From assembly GCA_027946555.1 (NCBI GenBank), contig JAPEVC010000010.1:62001-126000 (forward strand): a DNA stretch of 64,000 nt. Reading direction: 5' to 3'. A program made the translations under genes and the position numbers. The DNA is from Gnomoniopsis sp. IMI 355080 (taxonomy: Eukaryota > Ascomycota > Sordariomycetes > Diaporthales > Gnomoniaceae). Below, one piece after another: positions 36,512 to 49,989 of the stretch. The notes beneath the pieces are model-generated. The model saw only the letters and a list, made by a program, of their open reading frames with translations, ran no database searches and was not told where the DNA came from. Positions within the stretch are counted from its first letter, which is position 1; every line of letters begins with the position of its first letter.

Positions 36512-37719
36512 GCTGACCGTCTCCTATATAACAGCATCGTCAGAGTCACATCAGAACGCAGCTATTGTTCCGCGGGCTACCCCAAAAGGCCAAAATAGAA
36601 CGGCGGTCTGACACTCTCATGAGAGGCACAGAGAAGCTCAGCTGTGATTTGCTCTGGATAAGGGACGGCTGAATCTGAGCCCTCGGCTACTACTATGGAG
36701 GTAATACTACTTTATATTTGCTGCCGTCTTTGCTTTTGCTTTTGCTTTCTTTTCAGCCCCCTATCGATACGGTCTTGGGGTCAAGGCGCCTTTGCACATG
36801 AGCAATCAATTCACTCGTCAAAGTTGACTTGGACTGTTGTCTCGGCCGGAGCGCGGTAGATTACCACCGTCTCGATTCTCGTTCGTCACACCTTAACAAC
36901 ATAATCTTGCTCCAGATGACTGGATGAAACCTCATTTGCATCACTGCCCTATCAGGTCGGCTTTCATGAGGATAAGACTACTTCACATGCCATGTCTGTC
37001 CAGCGGCAGGTCAGCATTCACCCCGCAAACAGGCTGCTTGTTGTCTGGAGCTTCGAAGGCAGTCAGCTTTGTTGAGTCACCCCGGAGCAACACACCTCAG
37101 CTGTCGCCGACTATTGCTCAGCCACCCGGCGAGCTTGTGCCACCATGAGAATGACCAAGATCTTTGCTTTGCTCATTTCGGCTCCTCGCTGGAACTGCCC
37201 AGCCTGTCGGTAGTTGGGCAGAGAGCCACAAAGGATAGAAGATCGCTCTCGCCACCCTTCTTCATATGGAAATGAGGCTTCGAAGGAGCGGATGACCTCG
37301 ATCAGCCTAATGCAACGGCCCGTCAAAGCACTCCGGACATGAGGCTCGTCGGTATTGGCTCCTGAGCGCACCACGCGAGATCGTGTTAGATGCTTCCCGA
37401 GAACCTGGATCACCGCGGCCAATGCGGCGTCCTGCGGCTGGATCTCGCAAACAGTCTGGAAATATCTTCCCGCAGCGGCGGTCCGTCCCGTCATAGTCAT
37501 CCATGACATATGAGCTGTCACTTCCTCCCACTATTGACCCAGGCAGAGGAGCGGCCACAGAGCAAGCAGAAGTGGATTTTGGACTGGCGGGTGAGGTTCA
37601 AGCCTCTCCGAGCATTGTCTTATACCTCGACACTGCCCTGTGGCTAATTACCATCTGAGCGGAAACCCCCCTTCTTCGGGCATTGCTTTTGTTGTCTTGC
37701 CCACTACCCTTGTTCTACA
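36512..37719. other. Intergenic, upstream of GTR2
   Basis: No gene is supported. Open frames on both strands (for example minus 37111..37521) overlap one another and lack features. The right part is the presumed GTR2 promoter. Confidence 0.55.
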
Positions 37720-39026
37720 ATGTCTTCTGACGGCCCCTCATGGAGCTCGTCGGCTCCAGGAACACCTCGCCGATCCAAGACCAAATATGTCAGTGTCGCA
37801 TCGCTAAATCTTGAACGTGTCTTCGAACAGAACCGAGCACGACTCCAGCAGCGTGATGGAGCCTTGTCGCCAACGAATGAGCAGGCATCTGCCAATGCCG
37901 GCAAAGGGAAGCCCAGGTTGTTGCTGATGGGTCAGAGGAGGTATGTTCCTGGGCAGAGCGAGGTGGTAAATCTGATAGCAACTTGCTGACATAGCGACAG
38001 GAGCGGAAAGTCATCGATATCGAGCGTAGTCTTCCACAAAGTACCGCCTAGTGAGACGCTATTTTTGGAGTCAACAGTCAGAATACAGAAGGATTCCATG
38101 GCGTATGAGACCCACGACCTTTTGTATTGCTCCAATCTTCTACAACTGATACTGACAGTCGAGACAGATCATTCATGGACTTTCAAGTCTGGGACTTCCC
38201 CGGACAAATTGACTTCCTCGATAACCCCAACTTCGACATAGATGCCGTCTTCGGCGAGATTGGAGCCCTCATCTGGGTTATCGATGCACAAGATGACTAT
38301 CTGGAGGCCGTGTCACGGCTGAACGCCACAATACTTTACCTACAGCGCAATTATCCTTCCATCAACATCGAAGTCTTCATCCACAAAGTCGACGGCCTGT
38401 CAGACGATTATAAGCTCGATATCCAACGGGATATCACAATCCGAATTCAAGACGAGCTATCTGACGAGGGTTTTGAAAACGCCCCGGTCACGTTTCACCT
38501 CACCAGCATCTACAACCATTCCATCTTCGAAGCTTTCTCCAAGGTCATCCAGAAACTCATCCCACGCCTCGGCCAGCTCGAGGCCATGCTTACCAACCTT
38601 TGTCGCACCTGCCGCTTCGAAAAGGCCTACCTCTTTGACGTACTCTCCAAGATCTACATCGCCACCGATTCGGCCCCCGCTGACATGGCCTCCTACGAGA
38701 TCTGTTCCGACTACATCGACGTCATCATCGACGTGTCGATGGTCTACGGGAGCTGGAGCCGGTCCAAGGCCCACCGCGACAAGCTCGAAGGCCCGCCCTG
38801 GAGCCAGAAGCTCGAGGACCAGGTGGCCGTCAGCTTTGCCGAGAGTCATATTGTGGTGAACGAGGGCTTGCGGCCCATTATGCTGCGTGAGGTGGATCGG
38901 TATTTGGCTCTGGTGGCGATCATGAAGGAAAACAGCTATGAGAAGATGCCGCTGGTCAATATGAATGTCGATGTAGTGGCCAAGGGGCTGACGGAGTTCT
39001 TTGAGGTGACGAAACGGGGAAAGTGA
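37720..39026 (+). CDS. GTR2: Rag-family GTPase Gtr2 (RagC/D type)
   Basis: This is one half of the Gtr1-Gtr2 heterodimer which, on the vacuole, signals amino-acid sufficiency to TORC1. Exons are 37720..37940, 38001..38102 and 38168..39026, giving 393 residues. The P-loop is GQRRSGKSS at residues 71-79 with Lys77, and intron 1 splits codon 74 within it. The switch region contains ESTVRIQKDSM, and SFMDFQVWDFPGQIDF is the Gtr2/RagC G3 motif. The guanine motif is HKVDGLSDD, with HKVD as in RagC/D rather than the NKxD of Ras. The C-terminal half is the roadblock dimerisation domain. The N-terminal 65-residue extension is Ser/Pro-rich. The alternative acceptor at GACAG 38157 would also stay in frame and add three residues; the family sequence favours 38167. 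Confidence 0.94.
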
Positions 39027-40263
39027 ATAATTCGCGAGGCAACTTGAGGTCACTTCTCCACGGCTGAGCCCAGCCTTTGTGCCCGTTCTTGTCGGATTAG
39101 CGGCGGCAGTCGGGGTCTTGGGTCGGTGTTTGGCTACGCAACAGATACCAAAGGGTCGTCCGGGCTCGCAAAATAGCGGTGAAACATTGAAATGTGTATG
39201 TTGCTTCTCGGGGAAAGGCCGTTTACATCACTATGCATATGTTCTGGAGGGCATATATGACGAGATGGACGTGTAGGTACTGTACGTGTGATATACAGCA
39301 CCGGGCAGCGCCACGGGCAATAAGCCAGTAAGCGTACTCCACGAGAGGCATTGACCACAACGCCTGGTCCCTGAACGTGGATACTTGGACTTTTCGGGTC
39401 CCACAATCTTTGCTAATTCTCGAGTTATGCAGAGGAGCTGACTTACTCTCGGCTTGCCATCGAGACCAAGGGCCAAATCGTATTTGCACCCCGCACGTCA
39501 GTCACATTCAGAGATAGAGAGCACAGGACAATCGGCAAGAAGATCCTCCTATTACTCCTTCTTTTGCGCAGTTGCTAGAATAACAAGAGAAGGAGGCAAA
39601 GAGACCTATAGTTATGCATGCTTTCTTCCGTCCGTCTCTAACGGCAACAACAACCGTTTCTTCCAAGAACCTTCCCTCTCCTAGACCCCATCGGTCACGG
39701 CCCATTTCCTCCGGTCTCGTCCAGTCGTATATCATATGCTAGCAACCGCCAACCTTTCCTCCGTCCACGAGCGGACCGGACCGTTGGCCAACCTAAATCG
39801 AATGTAAAAAAAAAATGGCATGTGGGGTTCGAAGCGAAGGTGTTGTAGCCTCTCCTGTCGCCGCCTTCGAGGCATGGGTATGAATCTTCCAGCCAACTGC
39901 TTCCTGCTACAGCTCCTCAAAAGAAGCCCTCCGTACGCCCATCGCGAGTTGCCTGTCAATTGTCTCCTTTGACGGCCAAAATACCCAAGAATCCAGACAA
40001 AGACTTGGGCTGACTAGCTGTCGACTCGATGAGGTGGGAGATCAAGGGTGTCTAACCATTGGTCGACGTATCAAGGGCATCGTAGTGCAGCGAGACGAGG
40101 TTGCTGGACCCACACGGTTCGTTGCGCCTTGACCCCATCTCTACAGGCACAGTCGACGGCCTTCCAAGATCAACTCAATGCAAGACGCATTAGCTCTTCT
40201 TAAGACGATGGAGGCTTCTTATCACACAATACAGACATCGATTCAGTGACGGACTCTTCCTAA
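39027..40263. other. Intergenic, convergent 3' ends
   Basis: Between GTR2 (+) and YAK1 (-). It should contain the two terminators and possibly a long YAK1 3' untranslated region. No gene is seen. Confidence 0.6.
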
Positions 40264-43163
40264 TCAATGAGCCCAATGATTGTTTTGACCATACCCCTCT
40301 TCAAGTGTCCTCTCCTCAAGAGTCCGAATGAAGTCGCGGTTGCTGCGTGCACGGCTTCCTTGTTGCTGACTCCCTCTACGTCCACCAGCACGCCCAGCAG
40401 CCTGGTCAACAAGACCAACCCCATCTGGTGGTGGTGGGTAGTACGCAGGGCTGGGTTGCAAGCGAATAGGTGCGTTCGGGTCAAGGTGGCTAGCAACACG
40501 TTGTATTGCTGCCGGGATGCCACTTTGTTGTTGTTCCATCGTCGTTGCTCTTGGCCGCCTGCCAGCTTGTTGCTGATAAATCCCAGGCTGCTGGGCCACC
40601 GCGCCATAGTTTGCTGGTGGCATCTGCGCGGGTACTTGGTTCATGGAAGTTTGGCCGTAAGGGCTAGGCTGCGCGCCGTAGGCTGGTGGGTTTCCGACGT
40701 GACCAGTACTAGGTGAGTACATGTTGTTACTTGGGTAAGCCGAGCCCGCGTGATTAGGCGACTGGTACTGGGCATTCGCCATGGAGTATGCGTTCTGAGC
40801 AGCGGTATTGGCTTGGGCCTGAGCTTGTTGTGCCCTCTGTTTGCTCAAGGCTTCAGCCTGCTGTTGCTGCTGCGTGCCAGGCGCTGGTGACCTGTTCAGA
40901 GAGCTAGACTTGAGGTTCATCGGCGGGACAAAAGGACCGGTGAACTTTGTTTGCGTGATGAACGGGTGCAGTTTCGCCTGCTGCGGTGACCACCGCTCCA
41001 GGGGATTGATTGTGAGGAGGCCTCTAACGAAGTCAATGAACGCGATTCGGTTATTCATTTCTGTAATTGTCAGTATTAGCTCAATGTTGGCGAAGTTGGC
41101 AGTGACATACCTCTTTCGATCTCCATCGGCTTCATATTCTTCCTAGGCATGGGGTATGACTTGATGATCTCCGGTAACGTCTCGGCCTGGAAGTACTTCT
41201 TGCTAGGCTGCTCCTTCGTACCGTGTTCCCGCGAGTACTGCTCCATACTTTTGAGATGGTATGTCCGGCGGCCGAACTCGTCAGTCTTCTTGTCAAAGAA
41301 TTCACCAGCTTGCTTGCCCATCTCAATCATCCAATTTGGTGGATTACCGAGCATCTCAACGATCCGAGAGACTTGATTGTACTCAGATGACCCGGGGAAA
41401 AGAGGCAGTCCAAGGAACAACTCGACCACGATACAGCCAAGCGACCACATATCAATGGCAGAGGAGTATGGTAGGCCAAGAAGAACCTCGGGCGACCTGT
41501 AGAATCTTGACTGAATGTACGTATATACCGTTTGGCGTTCGTCGCATGCCGATCCAAAATCGATGATCTTGATGATTGGGCTTTCCAGATTCTTGAGCAG
41601 GATATTCTCCGGTTTCAAGTCGCAGTGTATCAGACGAGCCTTGTTAAGGAGAGCCAGGCCATTCAAGAGCTGTTGAGCAAATACCCGCACCAGTGTGGTA
41701 CTAAGGCCCCGGAACTGGTTTTGTTTAATGAGCTCGTAGAGGTTGACACTGAGGAGCTCAAAGACCAAGCACAGATGCTGCTTGTGTATGAATGTATCCT
41801 TGAGCCTTAACAGATGATGGTCATCGTTTTTGTCGAGCTTCGTGTTGAGCTATCAATCGTAAGTAAGCAACATTCCGTTTTGCAATTCGGAGACAACGCA
41901 CCAGGTCTAGAACAGACACCTCCATCATACTCTGGTTGAAGTATGCGGTCCGGTTCTTGATGACCTTGACTGCGACTACTTCTTGCGTTTTGAGATTTTG
42001 ACACTTGACGACCTGTCCAAAGGTTCCCTGGCCAAGCACATCCAAGATCAAGTATCGGTTCCTGCTAGACAATCAGCATCGCCAACATGTCGGGCGTGGG
42101 CCGCTTATGACTCACTTATGACCCGCCTCCTCAGATCCGAGGATATCGTTCACATAGAGAATGTAATCGCTATCCTCATTGTCATACCCATCGTTCTTGC
42201 AACCCTTGCTGGGCTTCGTGAGGACTCGTCGTGGATTCCGCGATGACTCGTACTTGAACGTGGGGTTGCAGATGCGGTATGTCGCCGGCAAGTGACAGGT
42301 CAGAGCTTGGAGGGGCTGTCGCCAGCTTGTCAGTCGCGAAATAGAGCTGAAGGGATACTAGTAAAGACACGTACACTAATAAAACCGCCCTCTGGGTTCG
42401 CTCGCCGGAAGACGGGTTGCGTGTTGACTTTGGGTCGCAGATCCTGCTCGGTTCGCACTTTGGTGAATTCGGGCACCGGGCCTTTGCTAACCATGGCTCC
42501 TGGCGCCATCAGTCGTCGAGGAGATGTGGGATCAGTCGGCCAAAGCTCTCTACCCGGACTAAGAACACCGGCGGATTGAGGGTACGAATCGGATGCAGCT
42601 TGGAATGATGACATCGGGGGGAGCTGGGCGGACGACTGGCGACTGCTCTGGTAGTAAGGGCTCTGGGGAGAATGAAAGTCGGTAGCCCTGGTCGGGGACT
42701 GTCGCGACGTAGAGGGAGCCGAGAATTGGCTGCCGCCAGCCTTCGCGTATGGGGAGGTTGGTGACATAACCTCCATGGGAGAGTATCGTTGGGCCGCAGC
42801 GGAGGGCTCTGCGGGGGAGTGCAGAGTAGAGGAGCGGGCGGCGCTGGAGCTGGAGACGTGCTGCGAATGATGAGGACGCATAGGATATTTCATGCTCGCG
42901 TAGGGATCGTTTGCATCGGCCATTGCGACATCACCATTGTTATCGCGAAGTTGGGGAGTCGAGATGGGAGAGGCGGCTGGGTTGGGGGAGGCATGTGAAC
43001 TGAGTGCTCCAGCGTACTGATCGTACTTGAAACCTCCGGGCGGCTGTTGAATGGGCGCTTGGCCTTGCTGACCGGCGTAGTCTCTCGGACTCATCTGGTT
43101 GTTGCCATTATACCTCCTTGATGCGCCGGCGGGATCGTGGTAGGCTGGGCCCCACTGATCCAT
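40264..43163 (-). CDS. YAK1: YAK1 dual-specificity (DYRK) protein kinase
   Basis: This is a growth-inhibitory, stress-responsive DYRK kinase acting downstream of PKA and TOR. Exons are 43163..42375, 42315..42116, 42061..41902, 41849..41111 and 41060..40264, giving 894 residues. Residues 1-263 are disordered, rich in Ser, Pro, Gln and Tyr. The DYRK-homology stretch before the kinase (DNEDSDYILYVNDILGSEEAGHKNRY) is present. Kinase landmarks: GQGTFG at 340-345, Lys362 (VAVKVIKN), HCDLKPEN with Asp460, DFGSAC with Asp480, and the DYRK activation loop YTY at 492-494, where Tyr494 is the expected autophosphorylated residue. SRFYRSPEVLLGLPY follows. After the kinase domain comes a Gln/Ala/Tyr/Pro-rich low-complexity tail of about 230 residues with a QQQQQ tract. 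The opposite strand across this gene has long open frames, which are shadows. Confidence 0.96.
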
Positions 43164-45510
43164 TGCTGCAAGCGACAGATTACGTGTGATGTCGTAATGG
43201 GGAGAATGTTGGCGTCGCTGCACAGCTGTGGTGGAGAAGGATAGGTGTCTGTCGGTCGGGTCGGGATGAGATGCGGCAGGGCGTAGCCGACAAGCCTACC
43301 AGAGTAGGTATGCTAGAGGAAATGGACGGCCTCGATACGGTCGGCAGGATACCTCAGCGTTGTTGGTAATTGAACTTGATTGTTGAGGAAACGGGGAGGG
43401 TCGGTCGACGGTCGGGAAATCCAAACGCAAGCGCCAAGGCTGTTCAGACCCTGGCACAACACGGCGGGCGGGCAGCAATGCTTTCTACGTCGTTGGCTTG
43501 TACCCAACCCAACGCGTATTAGGCTGAGCAGGAAAAGTGGGCTGGGCTAGTCGATAGTAGAGGGAGGAGGGGAATGAAATGATGCTGGCTGTAACAAGCA
43601 ACCCAGAACGGGACGATTGCGCTGACAAGGCCTGGTCTAATTTTGGGCAACCGGATCCGACAGAGCGCGTTTGACAGGAATCAGGGACCTAAGCGACAGC
43701 AGGGCGGACAGACGGACGGAACGGTGATGCTCTGGTTCCAAGCGACGCGGAATCGAGGTTGGAGGGAGGCTGGAGAGGCTTCAACTGGGCATAAATGGCC
43801 CGGGAGAGGTCGAGGGGAACAACACCCGTGTCTCCTCGCTCTAGCAATTCATTCTGAGCATGAACGTACCAGACTGAGAAAAAGAGTAGATGAATGTCAG
43901 CTTTGAAGGAGTGCCGAGGTCGTGACGCTGCTTCAATCACTGGCGGTGCTGCAAGATGAGCGTGATGCGCGATGGCGAGGGATGAGGGCGCAGGGCGCAG
44001 GGTGCAATGTGCAAGGTGCAAGGTGCAGCTGCCTTCCTTTCACAAGCCGAAATAAGAAGTCGAGCAATCTTGAGGAATACCCAGATAGATGGGCAGGCAC
44101 GCTAATGATAAACAACGGATTTCTTAGCTTCCAGATGCTGCAGAAAAGAACGAGACGTCAGTCTCGTGCATGCCCAGATTGAGCAATGAGCGACTCTCTG
44201 TTCCAAATCCCGTCCATTCCAAACCCGTGAAAGTCTCGTTTGAGGGCTCGGCTATTAGCTGAGAAGCCTGCCGACTATCTCGTCATGCCTCCTGCCATCC
44301 ACATGAAATCGTCCCATGCCAGTTACCCCAATGGCGTAGGGCTGTTTATTTAGCACTGCCGCCGCCCAGTCAAGCAAAGTCATCAAGTGCCCATGAGCGT
44401 ACAGACTATGACGATTGCATGCTTCTTTCGACTCTTTTTAAAATTGGTCAAGCTCAATACAACACGCCAGTTGACAGCTTCGATTTCAGGATGTACTAAT
44501 CACAACAGTACCTCGCTATTTTGGTTTACTGCAAGCCTAGACCCCAAGTCGCAAGGCGCGTGGTAATTTGTTGTTTCTTGTGCACCGAGTCATTGTATTC
44601 GCTACTCTTTTATGTGACAGGTCCACGTGCGGATTGATGCTGATGTTTTCTATCGCTTAAAAGAGTCATGGAACTAAGGGGTTCAGCTGCGTCGCAAGTC
44701 ACCGAGACCAACAGTTGCTCTCACTCAGTACCGGTACAGCAAAATCATCAGTCAGTCATCTGGCTTGGGTAGATAGGTGTGATAACCCTGATGTCAATTT
44801 GTTCCTCGTACCACCATCTGTGTTAGATCTGCCAACCTCGTACATGCAGCTTATCCACATTTCACCCAAACATCCCGATGCAAACAAACCTCTGTCCATC
44901 AACCGTCTTGTCATCATGCCCTTCATCCAATGTATCCATGCAAAATGTGTCCCTACCTCGACCGCCAGCAGCAGAGTCAAAAGTTAGGAGAATGGAAAAA
45001 GTATGGAATTCAAAAAGTCAAACGAAAAGTAGGGAAATTCATAATGTCGTCTCTTGTACACATAGACATCCATGTGTTCACTCCTGACCCACTCCGAAAG
45101 ACCCAAAATAATTTCAGCAATGCGTAGGTGGTATCCAGCGCGCGAGAAACATCACGAATACACAACCTAAGAACTTTTCCCAGGCAGTCGACAATAAAGT
45201 CATATCCTCCAAGAAACCGAGAGAAAACAGTCTGAACATCATGACCCAAAGAAACACAGGTACAGTGCGGGTGGAGAAACACGGGACACACGAGGTAGAG
45301 AAAGCAAAGCATCCCGGCAGTCTGTCCATCTCGACTGAAAGTGAACAAAATGAAGCTGTCGACGCTGTGAAAAGACACGCCCACTTGTAAATTATTTTGT
45401 CGCAAGAGGCACCGTGCGTGTTGGTCCTGCTTCTACAGGAAATGAATGAGTGGTGACGAGTCTCGACGGTGAGTCACCATGACCCTCGAGGAGAAGATTC
45501 GACGTGCTGC
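43164..45510. other. 2.3 kb intergenic upstream of YAK1
   Basis: Contains the YAK1 promoter on the left and the 3' flank of the RNA-binding protein gene on the right. A short patch of GCGCAGG/GTGCAAG-type direct repeats lies at about 43990-44027. No gene is supported; a minus-strand 131-codon frame (45010..45405) is probably 3' untranslated sequence. Confidence 0.55.
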
Positions 45511-47375
45511 TCAGCCCTGATAGCCACCGTATCCAGCACTGGGAGGCTGAGGAGGGGCCCACTGGGCGTTGGGGGGCTGCTGGCCACGACCGTAGCCGCC
45601 TGCACTGGGAGGGCCACTGTAGCCCATCTGCGGACCATACCCCGCAGGGGACTGCGCAGCAGGGCCTCCGTAGTTACCCTGTTGTTGACCGTACTGAGCT
45701 GCTGTGCAATATTAGCACGAGAAAGGCATGTTATAAGCGAAAACATTCTGCCGGATTGTTTACTTACCACCGTACTGAGGAAAGTATGTGCCAGGGGTGC
45801 CAGGGAAGCCAGGAGCTTGAGCACTTTGAGGGCTGTAGGCCTGGTTGGGATCAAAAGCCTGAGTGGTGGGAGTCTTGTCTTTGCCCCACTATTCAACGAT
45901 TAGTTTCTGTCTCACGCATATTGTAGTTCCAAGCAGACATTGATGTTCAGCATTGTCCGTTGCAGTATGGAGGCGAGTGTCATGGGTAGCACAGGGAAAG
46001 AGTATTCAGTAAGAGAGGGCGAATGAAGCCGCAGAAATTGGGTACCCGTGAATTCAAGCTGAGTGCATTCAGGCAACCCCCATAGATGAGAAGGGAACTT
46101 TTGCACAAATAAAAGTGCAAGGAACTTACGCTGCACTTCAGAGGACGGCCGTTGACGTTGTAGCCATTCAACTGGCAGATGGACATGGCGGCATTCTCGT
46201 GAGTGTCCAGCTTGATGAAAGCAAATCCGCGGTCAGCTTGGAAGCGAGACTCGACAACATAGCCAAAGTTGGAGAACAAGGGCACAAGGTCATTCTGCGT
46301 CGTGTAAGGAGTGAGATTGCCGACATAGCAAGTGGTCTGCCACGCAGGAGTCTGGCTGACAATCATGTCGTAGCTGTGGACACCGTGGGTAGGGAAGTGG
46401 TGGTGGCCGTAGGGCGTAGTGGGCGTCATGCCCATGGACTGCATGGCCTGCTGCTGGGCGATAGAGGGCTGGCCTTTCTGATTGGCCCAGTTGCAACGGA
46501 TCGCACGGGAACCCAACCACTCGCCGTCCATAGAGCTCAGAGCCTTCTCAGCCTCGGGCCGGTCACGGAAAGCAACGAAACCGTAGCCGCGAGACCGGCC
46601 GGTCTTCATGTCCCACATGACGCGAGCCTCAGAGACGGAGCCGAAGGCCGAAAAAGCCTGCATAAGGACCTCGTCGTTGACCTCATTCGACAGATCGCCC
46701 ACAAAGATGTGGAAGTGGTTTGACGTGTCCTCCTTGGTGGACGTGTTAGACTGGTAAGCCCAGTTGACACGAATCTCCTAAACTCTTGTTAGCTCCCGAA
46801 GCGAGCACCTATGTATGTATGTATCGACCCGAATTGGCGTACCAGCTGATGGACACGACGGCCGTTCAGAGTTTGCATTGCGCGCTCGGCTGCGCCAGGA
46901 TCATCGTACTCAACGAAACCGTAGTTAAACCCCTTGTTCTGGCCAGAGAAGTCAGTGGATGTTACAAAATAAGAGTCGCAAGCTGCAAGCCACCAGAGAG
47001 GGACGAAGGACAAATATCACTTACGTTCTTGTCAGGGATAATCTTGACATTTTGTACATGACCAGTAGTCTCGAAAATCTGTCGCAAGACATCTTCCGTA
47101 ACACGAGGGTCTAGGCCGCCGACGTAGAGCGCACGCTTGTTCGGCTCCGGGGCGGCGCGACGCGGGAAGGGGCCGCCGCTGGAAGGAGACATGATCTGGT
47201 CGCCGCTCATAGGCGAGGTGACGGCTGTGGGGATCGGGTTGTTGTTGGGCGGGATGTGAAGAGGAGGAGGAGGCATGTGAGCGTTCGAGCCATTGCCATT
47301 CTCGTAACCCGGCGCTCCAGCGTTGGGTTGCGGGGGAGGGGGAAGCTGGCCTCCGGGGACACCAGTATCGGCCAT
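45511..47375 (-). CDS. PUB1: Three-RRM RNA-binding protein, PUB1/TIA-1 type
   Basis: This binds poly(U)/AU-rich RNA and is related to Pub1 and TIA-1, which act in mRNA stability and stress granules. Exons are 47375..47025, 46938..46843, 46777..46130, 45888..45768 and 45701..45511, giving 468 residues. RRM1 (about 80-155) has RNP2 ALYVGGLD and RNP1 KGFNYGFVEY. RRM2 (about 170-245) has HIFVGDLS and RSRGYGFVAF. RRM3 (about 290-365) has TCYVGNLT and DRGFAFIKL. The N-terminus is Pro/Asn-rich, and the tail is Gly/Tyr/Gln/Pro-rich and prion-like (YGQQQGNYGG). The last intron ends in CAGCAG, a tandem acceptor that adds or removes one Ala. RRM number and spacing fit Pub1/TIA-1 better than Nam8, but the exact orthologue is inferred. 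Confidence 0.9.
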
Positions 47376-49989
47376 GACGAAGAGGCTGCTTTGGTATAGC
47401 CGACAGGTGGTTATGGTTGAAGGTGTGAAGAGGACAAACTCTGCTGCAAGAAAGCTAAACAGAGATTTCCTTTGTGTTTGGCAAGTTTATTCGAACAAGA
47501 GCTCCTCTCGTTGTGACCAAGGATCACAAGGGGCGGGGCGGAATGTGAGAGAAAGGGTCCTCTCCACGGTAAATAGACTCGACAATAGTGAATTATACTC
47601 CCGGATGAGACAAGACTAGCTGGGCCCAAGGTCCTATGTAGACTGTCTAGTCGTCTTGCAGGCTCTTCACTTTGACAATAGAGCCAGGAAGGGGCCGAAC
47701 TAGGTGCCTAGTTCTGTTGAAGCCAAATAGAATCTCGCAAGCTGAGCTGTTTAACCGCCAAGAGAGAAGGCGGGAAAGCGTTCAGTCGACGTGAGGAAAG
47801 CTTTCGCACTCGAGACTGGTGACTGATAAGCTGATAGGAGATACGAGAATGGTACAACAGGAATCCCGACGCTCGTAAAGGATTCGGATGGTATTGATGC
47901 CGGTCGAGAGAGAGAGCAGTAATGACAGCTAGACGAGACAAGACGAGACAAGAGGTGACCTGACTTGACGGAGATGATGTAGAGTGGGGGGAAGAGAGGT
48001 ATGTAGACGATACGAGGAGAGAGGATATGAAAGCAGATAGACTGGCAGAGCAGAAATCAACAAGATACGAGAGGAGAAAAGGAAACGGCCGCGGGAAAAA
48101 AGGCGAAAATGCCCTCCTAACAGGTTGAGACGGTCCGATGAGGTTGTCGATGGAAGAACAGCTCTTGCGCTTTTCGAGCCGTGGGAAGACCAAGTACAAA
48201 AGGAGTCAGTCCATGGGTCTTGCTTACCCAGCTCGTGAGGGGGATTTTGGTGGAAAGCACTCCAGGGCCAATCAAAGTATGGGGAGGACAGGGGTTTTGC
48301 CTTCCAATCATGCGATTCGATGCCTGACAGGGATGCAAGCCTCCCGACAGGAGGGGCTCCAAGGCCGCTGGCTTCACGTGGACTTTGCCTTGAGACAACC
48401 TCCAATAGGTCAACATGGTGTTTTGGACTTGCATATGTAGGCGTGCTGTTAGCGGAATCAGGTCTATGGCTACCTATTATATACACCAAAAGACTTCAAG
48501 TTTGTTGAGCCTTGTCCACGCTGAGGAATTGAATAGCTTCGAGCTCAGGGATGAAGAGACAAAAGTTCGGGGCAGGAGACCCATACAGTGGAAAGCCACC
48601 CAAGCAAATATCACCCAAGTATATTCAATTCAATGCACACAAGCTGACCGGTCCTTGACTCCTTGCCACTCAAGCCCAAAAGATCGAAGGAGATATTAAC
48701 AAGCCTCGAGTTTATGTCAGATCATCTCCAATATGAACTTGCTAAGACAGGGTGTGGTTTGGAACCACCTGCATAGGAAAAACTAGTCTTAAGCCACTTA
48801 CTGTGATGCCCAGTCTAGCAGTGGTAAACTACCTAGATAGGTAGGTAGCTAGTTGTGGACTAGACACACTGCTTATCAGGTGTCTACTTCTCAGCAAGGA
48901 TAATAGGACCTACTATGCATCACTCATATAGTTCAAGAAACACAGGTGATTAGAGGGTATCCCCGATTCCCCTATATACCTTACTTAGGAACCTTAGAAT
49001 ACATGATCCCAACCTCAAGAAATTATTCACCCTGTAGGTGACTATTCTGTTGAATACAGCATAGGTGTTTGTCTGCAAGCATCAGCAATCCCTGGTCACC
49101 TGGCCACCCATTGGCAATCAGACTCCAGTTGGACACAGGAGAAAAGTCTCCGAAGTCTGTGGTAATTCGTGCCCCTGCTGAGGTGCGATTCGATGTTTCG
49201 TCTTGGCTGCATACCTTTTCTGTTTCGATCGACGATGTCAAGGCCCGAGGGAGGGGTGCCCTTCAACATGGGACGAACTCGCAAGGGTATAGCTACCGGG
49301 TCACCCTAGAAGTATAATAACTACAACACTTTAACACTCCTATTAAAAACAAAAACAAAAACAGGTACACCACACTCATTGCAGTGCTTGCTTGTTGTCG
49401 CTACCAGAATCAGCACAACTAGTCCTTCTCAGGTCAAAAAGAGCTGCCAAACCCAATCACAATGCCAATGTCACACAATAATTCCTGAAAAGCCATCTAG
49501 TCAATTTTGAAGACGAATTAGCAGGGAAGCCCAGTAAGGTTTTGCTTCAAGTATTTGCACGCAAACCAGAGGCCCTTTCCGGGTCACCACACTTACACGT
49601 TTTCACTGTTGGCAGGTCTGTAGCGTGCGAGGTCAACAGAAAGTCATATGAACCACCTATGCTTAATATCTACAACCATGCCAAATTCCCAAAATGGATT
49701 TCCGTTTGACACCATGCCTTCACATAATGAAAGCTATCAACTGTGAAAAGACATTGTTGATAGCAATGATGCCCAGTTCTAGTAACGCACGTTCATGAAT
49801 CTATACCCACCTTCAACCCCTCTTGTATGGGAACTGGTGTAGGGCATCCCATCAATGAAATGTATGCCCATCTAGCACCTCTGTCATTTTCTCATCAGTC
49901 GTCGTATGCTGGCTCGTAGGCTGCAATACCCGTCTCGGCCAGTTCTTCTGTGTCTCACGCCTCGCAATACTCTACTCTGGCAATCCTGG
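47376..49989. other. 2.6 kb intergenic region
   Basis: Upstream of the RNA-binding protein gene and downstream of the Zn2Cys6 regulator. The minus strand before 47376 is C/T-rich, suggesting a long pyrimidine-rich leader. Around 48640-49420 the DNA is A/T-richer, with CTACCTAGATAGGTAGG-type repeats near 48830 and an AAAAAC tandem at about 49347. An 82-codon plus-strand frame at 49069..49317 looks somewhat protein-like but is unsupported. Confidence 0.5.

Noticed and set aside
38457..39053. Long minus-strand frame opposite GTR2
   Set aside because: Shadow of the GTR2 coding sequence, produced by its codon bias.
49069..49317. 82-codon plus-strand frame with protein-like stretch
   Set aside because: Too short, no homologue recognised, no sensible upstream or downstream exon.
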